Positions 50,430-59,547 are shown, counted from the first letter of the stretch. The stretch is DNA of 64,000 bases from Spirochaetales bacterium (GCA_030526505.1 JAUNCR010000001.1:1-64000); one strand, 5' to 3'. Made by a program: numbers and translations. The notes: generated by a model not told the origin, from the sequence alone.

Positions 50430-51524
50430 TTGCCTTTCAAATCATTGACACCGTACAATTTCAGAAACCTCTCCAACGAGACAATAGACTTGTCTTCACG
50501 GGAGGTTTTTTTTGTTGGTGAAAATGGTCAGGGAAAAAGCAATTTTCTTGAAGCCCTCTATTACTGTGCATACGGTTCATCCTTCAGGACCAACCAGGAA
50601 AGTGAAATAATAAAGAACGGTGAAAGTGAAATGAGCATTCATTCCATGTTCACTGAGGAAAACAAAACAACCCACACTACCCTCCTCAAAATCAAGGATA
50701 AGAAAAAATCCATTGAGAAGGACGGAAAGATAATCCACGACAGAAAGGAACTTATAAATACAATTCCATGCGTTCTGTACAGCCATGATGACCTGGATTT
50801 TGCTGTGGGAGCTCCGGAAAGAAGGAGATTCTTCATTGACCAGTCATTGAGCATGTACGATGTAATGTACATTGACCTTATGAGAAGGTACAGGAGAATA
50901 CTGAAGAGCCGAAACCTTTGTCTTCTGGAAAGGAATTACAGCCTCATAGATTCCTATGACATTCAGCTGGCCCAAAACGGAATTGAAATCCAGAAAAAAA
51001 GAAAGGCTGCCATTTTCAAATTCAATCAGATTTTTGACAGGATTTATGAAGAAGTAACCGGAATTGACGGTGTTCATGTCAGGTATTTTCCTTCCTGGAA
51101 AGAACCTGATGAAGGCATAAATTGTGACTATATTGTAAGGGAATACCTGCAGAAGAACAGGGAAATGGAATGCATGAGGAATACTACCATGAGCGGAACT
51201 CACCGCGACAGGATTGTATTTGAAAGAAACGGATATGCTTTCATACCAAAGGCTTCTACGGGACAAAGAAGGCTTGTATCGCTCATTTTAAGGACAGCCC
51301 AGGCGGTTTTCTATAATCAGATTACCGGTAAGAAACCTGTTCTTTTGATGGATGATGTGCTTCTTGAACTTGATCCCCAGAAAAGGCAGAAGGTTACTTC
51401 ACTCCTTCCTGAATACGACCAGCTTTTCTGCACTTTCCTTCCTGGGGAACCTTATGAAAACTACAGAAGGGAAAATACCTTCGTATATGAAATCAAGGAA
51501 GGAAACTGGAACAGTTTAAAATGA
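50430..51524 (+). CDS. recF: DNA replication/repair ATPase RecF
   Basis: The 364-residue SMC-like ATPase loads RecA at gaps with RecO and RecR. It has Walker A GENGQGKSN (near 30-38), the signature STGQRRLVSLILR (near 279-291) and Walker B PVLLMDDVLLELD. The start codon is TTG at 50430, chosen because MPFKSLTPYNFRNL matches the usual RecF opening; no nearer ATG keeps the Walker region intact. It overlaps the next gene by 4 bp. Confidence 0.95.
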   Translation: MPFKSLTPYNFRNLSNETIDLSSREVFFVGENGQGKSNFLEALYYCAYGSSFRTNQESEIIKNGESEMSIHSMFTEENKTTHTTLLKIKDKKKSIEKDGKIIHDRKELINTIPCVLYSHDDLDFAVGAPERRRFFIDQSLSMYDVMYIDLMRRYRRILKSRNLCLLERNYSLIDSYDIQLAQNGIEIQKKRKAAIFKFNQIFDRIYEEVTGIDGVHVRYFPSWKEPDEGINCDYIVREYLQKNREMECMRNTTMSGTHRDRIVFERNGYAFIPKASTGQRRLVSLILRTAQAVFYNQITGKKPVLLMDDVLLELDPQKRQKVTSLLPEYDQLFCTFLPGEPYENYRRENTFVYEIKEGNWNSLK

Positions 51525-52060
51525 ACGAAAAAGTTGTATCTGCAGGAAACATAATGGAAATGCTTTTTTCCAACCTTAATGTGGAGGATTCAAGCAAGGC
51601 CATAACCATTTCAAACGAGTGGAAAAAAATAGTTTCAAAGATAAAGTCTTCCCCTGATATTGACGAAAAAAGAAATGACAATCTTGGAAACAATATTTCC
51701 GATCATTCAAGGATTGTAGACTTGAAGAACGGAGTGCTTCTTGTTGAGGCTGATCATCCGGGCTACATTAATCTCCTTCAGTTTTACAAGAATTTCATAC
51801 TGAAGGGATTTCAGATGAACGGAAACAAGTACGGCATAAGGAATGTTGCTTTCAAGCTTTCCGGCTCAAGGGGATTTGCAGAGGAGTCCATTGAAGAAAG
51901 GGAAGAACATGCCAGAAAGATTGTAGAAAGGCAGATGGAAAAGGAAGATGAAGGGATAAAACCCGCTGAATCAGAGTTGATTGCAAACAGGAAAAGAAGG
52001 GAACTTCCCCCTGAGCTCAATTCCATCTTCGAAAACATAGAGAAGGACTTTGAAAAATAA
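51521..52060 (+). CDS. DUF721 (DciA-like) protein
   Basis: The 179-residue protein has the DUF721 core (EWKKIVSKI near 29-37; GVLLVEADHPGYINLLQFYKNFILKGF near 69-95). DciA-type DUF721 proteins help load the replicative helicase in bacteria without DnaC or DnaI; that role here is inferred from family and from its place directly after recF near the origin. The C-terminal third is rich in charged residues. Its start overlaps the recF stop (ATGA). Confidence 0.82.
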   Translation: MNEKVVSAGNIMEMLFSNLNVEDSSKAITISNEWKKIVSKIKSSPDIDEKRNDNLGNNISDHSRIVDLKNGVLLVEADHPGYINLLQFYKNFILKGFQMNGNKYGIRNVAFKLSGSRGFAEESIEEREEHARKIVERQMEKEDEGIKPAESELIANRKRRELPPELNSIFENIEKDFEK

Positions 52061-52089
52061 AAACTTATCATTTTGTATAGGTTTTATTG

Positions 52090-52117
52090 TTGACCAAGTC
52101 TTAAAAATAATGATACT
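52090..52117 (+). promoter_or_regulatory. rpmH promoter
   Basis: TTGACC (52090-52095) and GATACT (52112-52117) are 16 bp apart, about 50 nt before the rpmH start and after the end of the recF-DUF721 operon. Confidence 0.6.
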
Positions 52118-52166
52118 ATCGGTTACTAAAATTGAAATTATTTTAATATAATAGAGGAGTCGTCAT

Positions 52167-52322
52167 ATGTTACGTACATACCAGCCAAGTAAAGTAAAGC
52201 GCAATAGAAAGTTTGGTTTCCGCGCAAGAATGGCAACAAAAGGTGGAAGAATGGTTCTCGCTAGAAGAAGAGCTAAGGGACGCCATAAGCTTTCTGTATC
52301 AGACGAGAAGAAGCCTTACTGA
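52167..52322 (+). CDS. rpmH: Ribosomal protein L34
   Basis: This 51-residue basic protein of the large ribosomal subunit starts [20 protein letters not shown] and continues with [21 protein letters not shown], the L34 signature. It is followed by a short SVSDEKKPY tail, slightly longer than the 44-47 residues common elsewhere. A GAGGAG ribosome-binding site precedes it. It is 16 nt before rnpA, the usual pair. Confidence 0.97.
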   Translation: MLRTYQPSKVKRNRKFGFRARMATKGGRMVLARRRAKGRHKLSVSDEKKPY

Positions 52323-52338
52323 TTTTAAGTGAAATAGG

Positions 52339-52704
52339 ATGGATACGGACTTGTTTAAAACAGGTTTTTTTAAGCGTGAAGAACACATAAAGAAACCTGC
52401 CGACATCCAGAAACTTTTTAAGACGGGGAAGAAAGTCAGCGTAAAGGGGGCTAAGCTCTTTTTTATGCTGAATGATAAAAATATCAACCGCATAGGTTTT
52501 CCCCTTCCCCGTGGTTACGGCAACGCTGTTGAAAGAAACCAATCCAAGCGTTACAGCCGTGAAACATATCGTTTTTTTAAAGCACACCTGAACACCGGCT
52601 ACGACATGCTTTTTTTAGTATATCCCGGAAATGACTCGTTCCTCTCGCGGTGTGAACAATTTAAGACATTATGCATAAAAGCTGGTTTATTAAGGGACTC
52701 ATAG
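52339..52704 (+). CDS. rnpA: Ribonuclease P protein component
   Basis: The 121-residue basic protein aids the catalytic RNA of RNase P in trimming the 5' ends of tRNAs. It has the family layout, with the conserved RNR-like motif [11 protein letters not shown] (near 65-75) after [15 protein letters not shown]. This motif is somewhat divergent from the common KRNRIKRLLRE. It overlaps yidD by 34 bp. Confidence 0.9.
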   Translation: MDTDLFKTGFFKREEHIKKPADIQKLFKTGKKVSVKGAKLFFMLNDKNINRIGFPLPRGYGNAVERNQSKRYSRETYRFFKAHLNTGYDMLFLVYPGNDSFLSRCEQFKTLCIKAGLLRDS

Positions 52705-52919
52705 AATTTCTTGTGAAATTCATGTGTCTTTTAATACGGTTTTACCAAGTTTGTATTTCTCCTTTTTTGCCGGACTGCTGCCGTTTTACGCCCAGCTGTT
52801 CCCAGTATGCTTTGGAAGCAATCAAAAAACATGGTCCCTTTAGGGGATTATACCTTGCTGTCAGGAGAATCCTACGATGCAATCCTTTTCATGAAGGGGG
52901 ATACGATCCTGTTCCCTGA
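52671..52919 (+). CDS. yidD: Membrane protein insertion efficiency factor YidD
   Basis: The 82-residue protein carries the YidD core: [32 protein letters not shown], then [18 protein letters not shown]. An N-terminal amphipathic helix would bind the inner face of the membrane. It assists YidC insertion. The start at 52671 overlaps rnpA. An ATG at 52722 (MCLLIRFYQ) is an alternative start without overlap. Confidence 0.92.
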   Translation: MHKSWFIKGLIEFLVKFMCLLIRFYQVCISPFLPDCCRFTPSCSQYALEAIKKHGPFRGLYLAVRRILRCNPFHEGGYDPVP

Positions 52920-52940
52920 CGGCATAAAGAGGATTTTATC

Positions 52941-54752
52941 ATGGATAAAAACAGTATCATTGCCGTTGTTCTTTCAAGTCTGGTTCTCATCGGATCATTC
53001 TTTATCCAGAACAAGTACATAATGCCTAAAAAACAGGCACAGGCAGAAGCACAGGCTGCAGAAATGCAGGCTCAGAAAGAATTGGAAAAAGAAAAGGCAC
53101 AGGCAGAAAACGAAATGATTTCCGCTGCTTTTGCTGAAGAAACTTCTTCCACAGAAGAAAACCTTTCCGTAAAGGAATATGTAATCACAACAAAAAAAGC
53201 CAGGGTAGTTTTCACTAACAAAGGTGGAGATGTAACCAGCTACAAACTCCTTGAACACAAGGACAAGGAAACAGATGAAGGCGTTGAAATGGCAATGAAC
53301 ATTTCGGACTACAACAAGGCCTTCACTACAACCTTCGGCGGTTTCGACGGTGCAGTTCTCAATGACATTTTCAATGTTTCAATGAAGGACTCAAAGACAA
53401 TCCTTTTCTACCGCGACTACGAAATCAAAGATTCAGACGGAAATCCACACAAGTTTACATTCGGAAAGAAATATACTTTTGCCGATGACGACTATGCCTT
53501 CAAACTTGAAATCTCAGTTCTTTCAAAGGAAGGAGACAACAAGCTTGATTTGGGCGGAGCATCATACAGCATCAGGACTTCCCCACAGATCGGCCCAAAA
53601 TATGACAAGAAGAACCGCTATGAAGTAAGGCAGTTCCTTGCATTGAACGGCGGAAAGAAAATCAGAAAGGGCATTTCCGACAAGGTTTATGAAATGGGAG
53701 CCCTTGAATGGGCAGGTACAGGCGGAAAGTATTTTACAATGCTCATAAAGCCTGTTGCTTCACTTACAATGAACACTTCGGTTAAGTCTATTTCCGACAA
53801 GGGTGAAACGACTCAGGTGATGCTTTCAAGAAAGGCAATCACTGAAAAGAATGTGAACGATGTTTACTACATCTATGTTGGTCCTCGCCAGGAAGCAGAG
53901 CTCATCAAGTACAACGACCAGACAAAGAATGCATGGGGACTTACAAACACAAGGTTCAACATGGCTTTGCAGTCAAGCGGACTCTTTGCCCCTATCGAAA
54001 GAATCCTCAAGTGGTCCCTTGATAAGATTCACGGACCAGTAGGAAACTGGGGTGTTTCAATCATCATCCTTACCCTCATCCTCAAGATAATCCTCTTCCC
54101 TCTCAACAAGAATCAGGCAGTTGGTTCCCTCAAGATGCAGGAACTTCAGCCAAGAATGAAGGAAGTTCAGGAAAAGTATAAGAACGACCAGGCAAAGCTT
54201 GGTGCAGAAATGCAGAAGCTTTACAAGGAAGTTGGTTACAATCCAATGTCTGGATGTCTTCCAATGATCGTTCAGATGTTCATCCTTTTTGCAATGTACA
54301 ATGTATTCAACAACTACTTTGAATTTCGCGGTGCAAGTTTCGTAACTGGATGGATCGACGACCTTTCTACAGGCGATTCCATCTGGACATGGAACAAGGC
54401 TATACCTTTCATTTCCGGATTCACAATGAACAACCTTAGGCTTCTTCCTTTCATCTACACAATCTCTCAGCTTTTGAACGGAAAGATCACACAGTTCGGA
54501 AACCCAGGTGCTGCATCAACACAGAGCCAGATGAAGATGATGACATACGGTATGCCTATCATGTTCTTCTTCCTCTTCTACAATGTTCCAAGTGGACTTC
54601 TCCTTTACTGGACAACAAGCAACATCCTTCAGATTGGACAGCAGCTTGTTATCAACAGCGTAATGAAGAAGAAGAGAAAGGAAATGGCCTCAAAGAAGCC
54701 TGTAAATGCCAATGAACTCAAGTTCAAGGGCGGAAAGAAAAAAACAAGATAA
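52941..54752 (+). CDS. yidC: Membrane protein insertase YidC
   Basis: The 603-residue insertase has an N-terminal helix (about 4-22), a Gln/Ala/Glu-rich coil (about 30-70), the large periplasmic beta domain of diderm bacteria (about 70-340), and a conserved insertase core of five helices from about 365 on. The core includes GNWGVSIIILTLILKIILFPL, YNPMSGCLPMIVQMFILFAMY and the terminal SGLLLYWTTSNILQIGQQ. A basic tail ends in KGGKKKTR. The large periplasmic domain fits a two-membrane cell. Confidence 0.97.
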   Translation: MDKNSIIAVVLSSLVLIGSFFIQNKYIMPKKQAQAEAQAAEMQAQKELEKEKAQAENEMISAAFAEETSSTEENLSVKEYVITTKKARVVFTNKGGDVTSYKLLEHKDKETDEGVEMAMNISDYNKAFTTTFGGFDGAVLNDIFNVSMKDSKTILFYRDYEIKDSDGNPHKFTFGKKYTFADDDYAFKLEISVLSKEGDNKLDLGGASYSIRTSPQIGPKYDKKNRYEVRQFLALNGGKKIRKGISDKVYEMGALEWAGTGGKYFTMLIKPVASLTMNTSVKSISDKGETTQVMLSRKAITEKNVNDVYYIYVGPRQEAELIKYNDQTKNAWGLTNTRFNMALQSSGLFAPIERILKWSLDKIHGPVGNWGVSIIILTLILKIILFPLNKNQAVGSLKMQELQPRMKEVQEKYKNDQAKLGAEMQKLYKEVGYNPMSGCLPMIVQMFILFAMYNVFNNYFEFRGASFVTGWIDDLSTGDSIWTWNKAIPFISGFTMNNLRLLPFIYTISQLLNGKITQFGNPGAASTQSQMKMMTYGMPIMFFFLFYNVPSGLLLYWTTSNILQIGQQLVINSVMKKKRKEMASKKPVNANELKFKGGKKKTR

Positions 54753-54762
54753 GGAGATATAT

Positions 54763-55467
54763 ATGACTTACGAATACGAAGGAAAGACAGAAAAGGAAGC
54801 CATTGAAAAGGCAGCTTCGGAACTCGGTCTTGAAAAGGATCAGTTTGATGTAGAAATTCTTGAATCGCAGAAGAAGAGTCTCTTTAAGAATGGTTATGTA
54901 AAGATCCGCGTTCACACTGTAGATTCTCAGAACCAGGTTTCATCTGAATTTGACGGAAAGATTTCTGATTCAGTTTCAAGATCAGTTGTATCAAATCCAA
55001 TGCCACAGGATGAATTCGAACAGAAACTTGTAGACTTTACAAAGTCTGTTATTGAAAAGATGGGATATGAAGTTGCAGTTGAAATCATGTTCCGCGAAGA
55101 CAGAAAGATCGGAATCAAGCTTACAAGCAGCTCTTCTTCAATCCTCATCGGACGCAAGGGAAAGAACCTTGATGCCCTTCAGCTCATCGTAAACATCTAT
55201 GCCGGTCATCTTGGAAGAGAAGACCTCCGCGTTATCCTTGATACGGAAAACTACAGGATCCGCCGCGAAGAATCTCTCGTTCGCCTTGCCTATGTTACAG
55301 CAGACAAGGTTCGCCAGAAGAAGACATCAATGCTTCTTGAACCAATGAATCCATTTGAACGCCGTCTTATCCACACAACATTGAATGATATTGCAGATGT
55401 TGAAACCAAATCGGAAGGAGATGGTTTATATAAACAGGTACGCGTAATCTATAAGGGAGTACGCTGA
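54763..55467 (+). CDS. jag: RNA-binding protein Jag/KhpB
   Basis: From the ATG at 54763, behind AAGGAG, the protein has 234 residues. It has a Jag-N domain (YEYEGKTEKEAIEKAASELGL), a KH domain with ILIGRKGKNLDALQLI, and an R3H domain near the end (LEPMNPFERRLIHTTL). It binds RNA and is linked to cell-envelope and division control in other bacteria. The frame continues upstream into yidC but has no start there. Gene order yidC-jag is conserved in many phyla. Confidence 0.94.
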   Translation: MTYEYEGKTEKEAIEKAASELGLEKDQFDVEILESQKKSLFKNGYVKIRVHTVDSQNQVSSEFDGKISDSVSRSVVSNPMPQDEFEQKLVDFTKSVIEKMGYEVAVEIMFREDRKIGIKLTSSSSSILIGRKGKNLDALQLIVNIYAGHLGREDLRVILDTENYRIRREESLVRLAYVTADKVRQKKTSMLLEPMNPFERRLIHTTLNDIADVETKSEGDGLYKQVRVIYKGVR

Positions 55468-55491
55468 TAAATCAAAGCCCGTGAGGTGCTT

Positions 55492-56253
55492 ATGAAAAAA
55501 CTGTTTATATTCATGACTGCCGTAACTATCGGTAGTTATGCCTTTTCCTACTCTGCAAGGGATATTGTAGGTGAAAAAAACTATGAAATCCTGAAGAAGG
55601 AAGGCAAGATTCAGGTAAACAGGTTCAATGATGAAACAAACACCCTTGAACTTGTTCCTGATACTGAAGTTTCAAAAAAAGTTTTTGGAGGATGGAAGAA
55701 CCTGAACCTGACTGCAATGTCGGGTGAAAACCTCTACCTTCTTCCAAAAAACGGAACTTCCATTGATGATGTTTCTGTAATCCTTAGGGCTGTAAGCAAG
55801 CTTGAAGGTACGGAATATTATTCGAACAGAAGAAAAAGAACTGAAATCCTTTACAGTAATGCTTACTGCATCAAGGGAGAATCGGACAGGACAAGGTTTC
55901 CTGACATGACGGAAGGCAATGCTGACGGACAGGTTCAGTACTGCATGCTGGATGATCATTCCCTTGGAAAGACCAATTACAGGATTTCCTACACGCAGAG
56001 AGAAAAAGAGGTGGCTGCAGAGTTCACCAATGTTTCTCCTGTCTCTTACGGTCCCATAAAGGCCGTATCAAGCGGAAAACTTGTCATTGGAGCGGTGTTC
56101 ATTGACTGTGGCGACGAGTATCTGGTTTACATGGCCCAGAAGGCTGATTTCTTTAGTCTTTGTTTGCTTGAAGACAAGATTAAGAAATCCCTCCTTTCAA
56201 GGCTGGATGCAATTTACGGATGCTTTATGAAACAGGTGGGAGGAAATAAATGA
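55492..56253 (+). CDS. Exported protein of unknown function
   Basis: The ATG at 55492 (GAGG 5 nt before) starts a signal peptide MKKLFIFMTAVTIGSYAFS; a GTG at 55486 is an alternative. The mature 230 residues contain RDIVGEKNYEILKKEGKIQ, a middle YYSNRRKRTEILYSNA segment and a C-terminal ALDKI-like helical stretch. I do not recognise a family. It lies between jag and the PPIase gene with a 4-bp overlap of the latter and so is part of that operon. A periplasmic role is likely. Confidence 0.75.
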   Translation: MKKLFIFMTAVTIGSYAFSYSARDIVGEKNYEILKKEGKIQVNRFNDETNTLELVPDTEVSKKVFGGWKNLNLTAMSGENLYLLPKNGTSIDDVSVILRAVSKLEGTEYYSNRRKRTEILYSNAYCIKGESDRTRFPDMTEGNADGQVQYCMLDDHSLGKTNYRISYTQREKEVAAEFTNVSPVSYGPIKAVSSGKLVIGAVFIDCGDEYLVYMAQKADFFSLCLLEDKIKKSLLSRLDAIYGCFMKQVGGNK

Positions 56254-57344
56254 AAAAGCTTATAGCAATTCTGTTTATTGGACTTGTATTCCTTTCTTTC
56301 GGGGGATGCAAACCAAAGAAGGCAGAGAATAAAACAACAACAAAAAAGGAGGCTGTGAGAAACATGAGCGGCGAAAAATCAATTGAAGGAAAGGAAGGTC
56401 TTTTTGCTGTAATTTCTACAGACAAGGGAGACATCGCTATCGAGTTGCTTTACAAGGATACTCCAATGACAGTAACAAACTTCGTTGGTCTTGCAGAAGG
56501 TACTCTTGATGCAGCACAGGGAAAGCCTTTCTATGACGGGCTTAAGTTCCATCGTGTAATTGCAGACTTCATGATTCAGGGTGGAGATCCACAGGGAACA
56601 GGTGCCGGCGGTCCAGGATACAAGTTTGGAGACGAATGGTGCGACAAGTACCAGTTTGACAAGCCTGGTTACCTTGCCATGGCAAATGCCGGACCAAATA
56701 CAAACGGATCACAGTTCTTCATTACACATGTTCCTACTCCATGGCTTAACGGAAAGCACACAATTTTTGGTATTGTTGTTGATGAAGAAAGCCAGGCAGT
56801 AGTAAATGCTGTTGCTCAGGGTGATAAGATGAACAGCATCAAGATCTACCGCAAGGGTGCAGATGCAGAAAAGTTTACAGCAACACAGGCAGACTTTGAC
56901 AAGATGGTTGAAGTTGCAAAGAAGGCTGCTGCTGAAGCAAAGAAGAAGGCAAATGCTGCAAAGATTGCCGCTGTTGAAAAGGCATTCCCAGGCTTTGCTG
57001 TAGATGAAAACGGAATCTACTGGAAGACAACAAAGGAAGGTTCAGGCGACAAGTGTGGAGCAAAAAAGATGGTTACTACAGAATACAAGGGATACCTTGT
57101 TGACGGTACTGTTTTCGACGGTTCTGCAAAGCTCCTCAAGGGAGGTCACGAACCTTTGGACTTTATGACAGACGGTGGACAGATGATTCCTGGTTTCGAC
57201 ATCATGGTTCAGGATATGAAGCGCGGTGAAGTAAGAACTATCGTTGTTCCAAGTGACCTTGCATACGGCGATCAGGGATATCCTGGAGTTATACCAGGCG
57301 GTGCATACATTGCATTCGACATTGAACTTGTAAAAATCAAGTAA
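56250..57344 (+). CDS. Cyclophilin-FKBP fusion lipoprotein (dual-family peptidyl-prolyl isomerase)
   Basis: The 364-residue protein has a lipoprotein signal with lipobox FGGC (Cys20). A cyclophilin domain follows (about 48-205; FHRVIADFMIQGGDPQGTG, GSQFFITHVPTPWLNGKHTIFG), then a Lys/Ala-rich helical linker (about 215-250) and an FKBP domain (about 255-364; GGQMIPGFDIMVQDMKRGEVRTIVVPS, LAYGDQGYPGVIPGG). Both folds speed proline cis-trans isomerisation. This order is the CFBP type described for Treponema denticola and Flavobacterium. It probably assists folding in the periplasm from a membrane anchor. A terminator follows. Confidence 0.95.
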   Translation: MKKLIAILFIGLVFLSFGGCKPKKAENKTTTKKEAVRNMSGEKSIEGKEGLFAVISTDKGDIAIELLYKDTPMTVTNFVGLAEGTLDAAQGKPFYDGLKFHRVIADFMIQGGDPQGTGAGGPGYKFGDEWCDKYQFDKPGYLAMANAGPNTNGSQFFITHVPTPWLNGKHTIFGIVVDEESQAVVNAVAQGDKMNSIKIYRKGADAEKFTATQADFDKMVEVAKKAAAEAKKKANAAKIAAVEKAFPGFAVDENGIYWKTTKEGSGDKCGAKKMVTTEYKGYLVDGTVFDGSAKLLKGGHEPLDFMTDGGQMIPGFDIMVQDMKRGEVRTIVVPSDLAYGDQGYPGVIPGGAYIAFDIELVKIK

Positions 57345-57370
57345 GTAAAGCTTAAAGGCTTAAAAAACAG

Positions 57371-57404
57371 AAGGCTGCGGAAATGATTCCGCAGCCTTTT
57401 TTGT
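57371..57404 (+). terminator. Intrinsic terminator after the PPIase gene
   Basis: A perfect 12-bp stem (AAGGCTGCGGAA/TTCCGCAGCCTT) with a 4-nt loop is followed by TTTTTG. It ends the yidC-jag-PPIase transcript. Confidence 0.92.
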
Positions 57405-57449
57405 TTAAAATGTATAGGTGAATTTGGGGTAAATTCCACCTGAAAAAGG

Positions 57450-57567
57450 GAATTCACAATAAATTCACAGAGTTTTCCACAAAGAAATACACTTATCCAC
57501 AAAATTCTGTGGACAAATTCACTTTAAAATCCACTTTTTCCACAAGTTATCCACAAATTGTGGAAAA
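57450..57567. other. Second DnaA-box cluster between convergent genes
   Basis: Between the PPIase terminator and the regulator gene are perfect TTATCCACA at 57493 and 57547, TTTTCCACA at 57473 and 57536, TGTGGACAA at 57508 and TGTGGAAAA at 57559. GAATTCACA (57450) and AAATTCACA (57461) echo the variant box of the origin. No clear trio tract is present. Neither neighbour is transcribed from here. Confidence 0.8.
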
Positions 57568-57638
57568 TTCAGTAAATTCTTGTATGGTGGAATTCCTGCA
57601 GGTATTAACTGCCCTCCCCCATCTGGAATTTCAGAATT

Positions 57639-59036
57639 TTAGAGCATTTCAAGATTTGTAAGGTAATTGTAAAGCTTTCCCTTAATGAGGAAGTCTATGA
57701 GGCCGCACTGGTCTATCATGGAGAGAGGACTTCCGAAATCCTTGAACTTGGCCTTGTATCTTTCCACAAGATGCTTTGGAAGGAACATGAAGGAAGTGTT
57801 TATGGACTTTGAAATGAGGTTTGCAAAACTGTTGATGTAAATGACCCTTTCCTTAACGGAATAGTTCTCCGTTTTTTTATAGTCGTGGGATTCTGCAATG
57901 TTATCGTACTCAATGAAGTATCTGTATTCCTTTGCCATCAGCCACTTGAACATCATGTGGCGGTCTTCGGGAGAAAGGTTCTTCATTTTAATAGTTCTTG
58001 TCGTCGATATGAAAATGGTTGCCTTTACGCGGTCAAGCATTGCTATCTGTTCTTCCATTGAGTCCATGTCTACGATAACCGTTTTAATGCCTGCAGCATT
58101 GAAAGCTCCGATGATGCTCTGGTCAATGTCTTCCGTAATTGCTGCAACAGGTTCTATGGGTTCTGGAGATATGGAATTTTCTGCAAGCTGGAGAAGGCCG
58201 TGAATTGATTTTGAAGGGTTACGGAATTCATCAAGCTGAAGCAAATGGAATATTGAGTATGAAAGGTTTGACGCAAGTGCTATCTGGGCAGGATTAATGT
58301 CAATCCTGTGGTATTTGTAGATGAATGCGGCAAGTGCAATGCGGAGAGGAGCTTCTCCCAGTATGTCGGTCTTTTCGTCGCCTTCAAGGCGGTTGTGGTG
58401 CTCTGCAAGGGCTGTAATGCAGCTGTCAATGAAGGCTGCAATTGGCGAAAGAATTTTTTCAGAGCTTACGGCAGACGACACTACATCACCGGAACTCATG
58501 ATGATTGAAATTTCCTTGTTTGATTCAAGGGAAATTGATTTGCTCATGGATGGGGGCAGAACCTCATCATCAGAAAGGGAATCCTTAAGGATTATGGTTT
58601 CGTTTTTTGTACGGGGCGCAGAAATTGCATCCATATTCGTAAGGATAAGATCGGAGCCTTCCACTGAACTTGAAAGGGTTTCCGCAGTGCTGTTTTTTAG
58701 GAGCGAATTTACTGTTGGAATCTCGCTGTCTTCCTCTGCCTCTAGAGGAGCAGCTTTTTCTTCATGGTATTCCGAAGGGGATGCTTCATTAGGGTTTTTT
58801 ACAAAGAAACCGCTTTTTACGAGGGAATAGATGTATCCGTCTTTTTCAAGCTCGCTGTAGGCCTTTGTTACTGTATTGCGGCTGATATTGTAGTCTTCTG
58901 AAAGATTTCTGATGGATGGAAGCTTTGTTCCTACAGGAAGTTCTCCACTATCAATCATATCAACAAAAACCTGATACAACTGGTGGTAAAGTTTTACCTT
59001 GCTAGACTTATCCAATTCAATGGTGATTTCTTTCAC
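57639..59036 (-). CDS. GntR/MocR-type regulator with degenerate aminotransferase domain
   Basis: The 465-residue protein has a GntR winged helix (about 8-78; LPVGTKLPSIRNLSEDYNISRNTVTKAYSELEKDGYIY). A Ser/Glu-rich linker (about 85-200) leads to a domain that follows the fold-type I aminotransferase pattern of MocR regulators (LGEAPLRIALAAFIYKYHRIDINPAQIALA near 225-255). Where MocR proteins have the PLP-binding Lys in a SFSK-like motif, this one reads INSFANL with Asn406, so PLP binding through a Schiff base seems lost. It starts at GTG behind AGGGAG, with promoter TTGCTT-17-TATAAT. Targets are unknown. Confidence 0.8.
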   Translation of the reverse strand: MKEITIELDKSSKVKLYHQLYQVFVDMIDSGELPVGTKLPSIRNLSEDYNISRNTVTKAYSELEKDGYIYSLVKSGFFVKNPNEASPSEYHEEKAAPLEAEEDSEIPTVNSLLKNSTAETLSSSVEGSDLILTNMDAISAPRTKNETIILKDSLSDDEVLPPSMSKSISLESNKEISIIMSSGDVVSSAVSSEKILSPIAAFIDSCITALAEHHNRLEGDEKTDILGEAPLRIALAAFIYKYHRIDINPAQIALASNLSYSIFHLLQLDEFRNPSKSIHGLLQLAENSISPEPIEPVAAITEDIDQSIIGAFNAAGIKTVIVDMDSMEEQIAMLDRVKATIFISTTRTIKMKNLSPEDRHMMFKWLMAKEYRYFIEYDNIAESHDYKKTENYSVKERVIYINSFANLISKSINTSFMFLPKHLVERYKAKFKDFGSPLSMIDQCGLIDFLIKGKLYNYLTNLEML

Positions 59037-59084
59037 GATGAACTCCCTTCATAATAATCTGCACCCATAAAAGAGCATTACATC

Positions 59085-59113
59085 ATTATAAAATGGGATT
59101 CTGAAAAAAGCAA
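59085..59113 (-). promoter_or_regulatory. Promoter of the MocR-like regulator
   Basis: On the minus strand TTGCTT (59108-59113) and TATAAT (59085-59090) are 17 bp apart; the leader is about 42 nt. Confidence 0.7.
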
Positions 59114-59136
59114 ATATTTTAAAATTATGGGTACAA

Positions 59137-59547
59137 TCAGAGGGAAAAGCTTTCAGGAAGAAGTTCTTCAAGCCTGAAAACCTTGTATTCGTCAGGTGAT
59201 TTTGCAAGGATTACCTTGAAATCCTTTGTGCAGAATTCGGCAAGTACCTGGCGGCAAACACCGCAAGGGGGACAGAAGTCCTTTATAACGCCGTCTGGGC
59301 CGCCAACAACGGCAATGGCGTCGAAGTCCTTTACCCCTTCGCTTACAGCCTTGAAAATTGCAGTTCGTTCCGCACAGTTGCTTGGACCGTAAGCAGCGTT
59401 TTCAATGTTGCAGCCTGTAAATACGGTGCCGTTTTTTGCAAGGAGGGCTGCCCCTACATGGAAGTGTGAGTATGGAACATAGGAATATTCCAGCATTTTT
59501 GTAGCTTTTGTAATCAAATCCTTGATTGTTTCTTCTTTAAGTTCCAT
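59137..59547 (-). CDS. cdd: Cytidine deaminase
   Basis: The 136-residue enzyme deaminates cytidine and deoxycytidine to uridine forms. The zinc site is complete: CAERTAIF (Cys and catalytic Glu) and PPCGVCRQVL (two Cys), as in tetrameric cytidine deaminases. It is the last gene of a minus-strand operon, 20 nt after yhbY. Confidence 0.96.
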   Translation of the reverse strand: MELKEETIKDLITKATKMLEYSYVPYSHFHVGAALLAKNGTVFTGCNIENAAYGPSNCAERTAIFKAVSEGVKDFDAIAVVGGPDGVIKDFCPPCGVCRQVLAEFCTKDFKVILAKSPDEYKVFRLEELLPESFSL

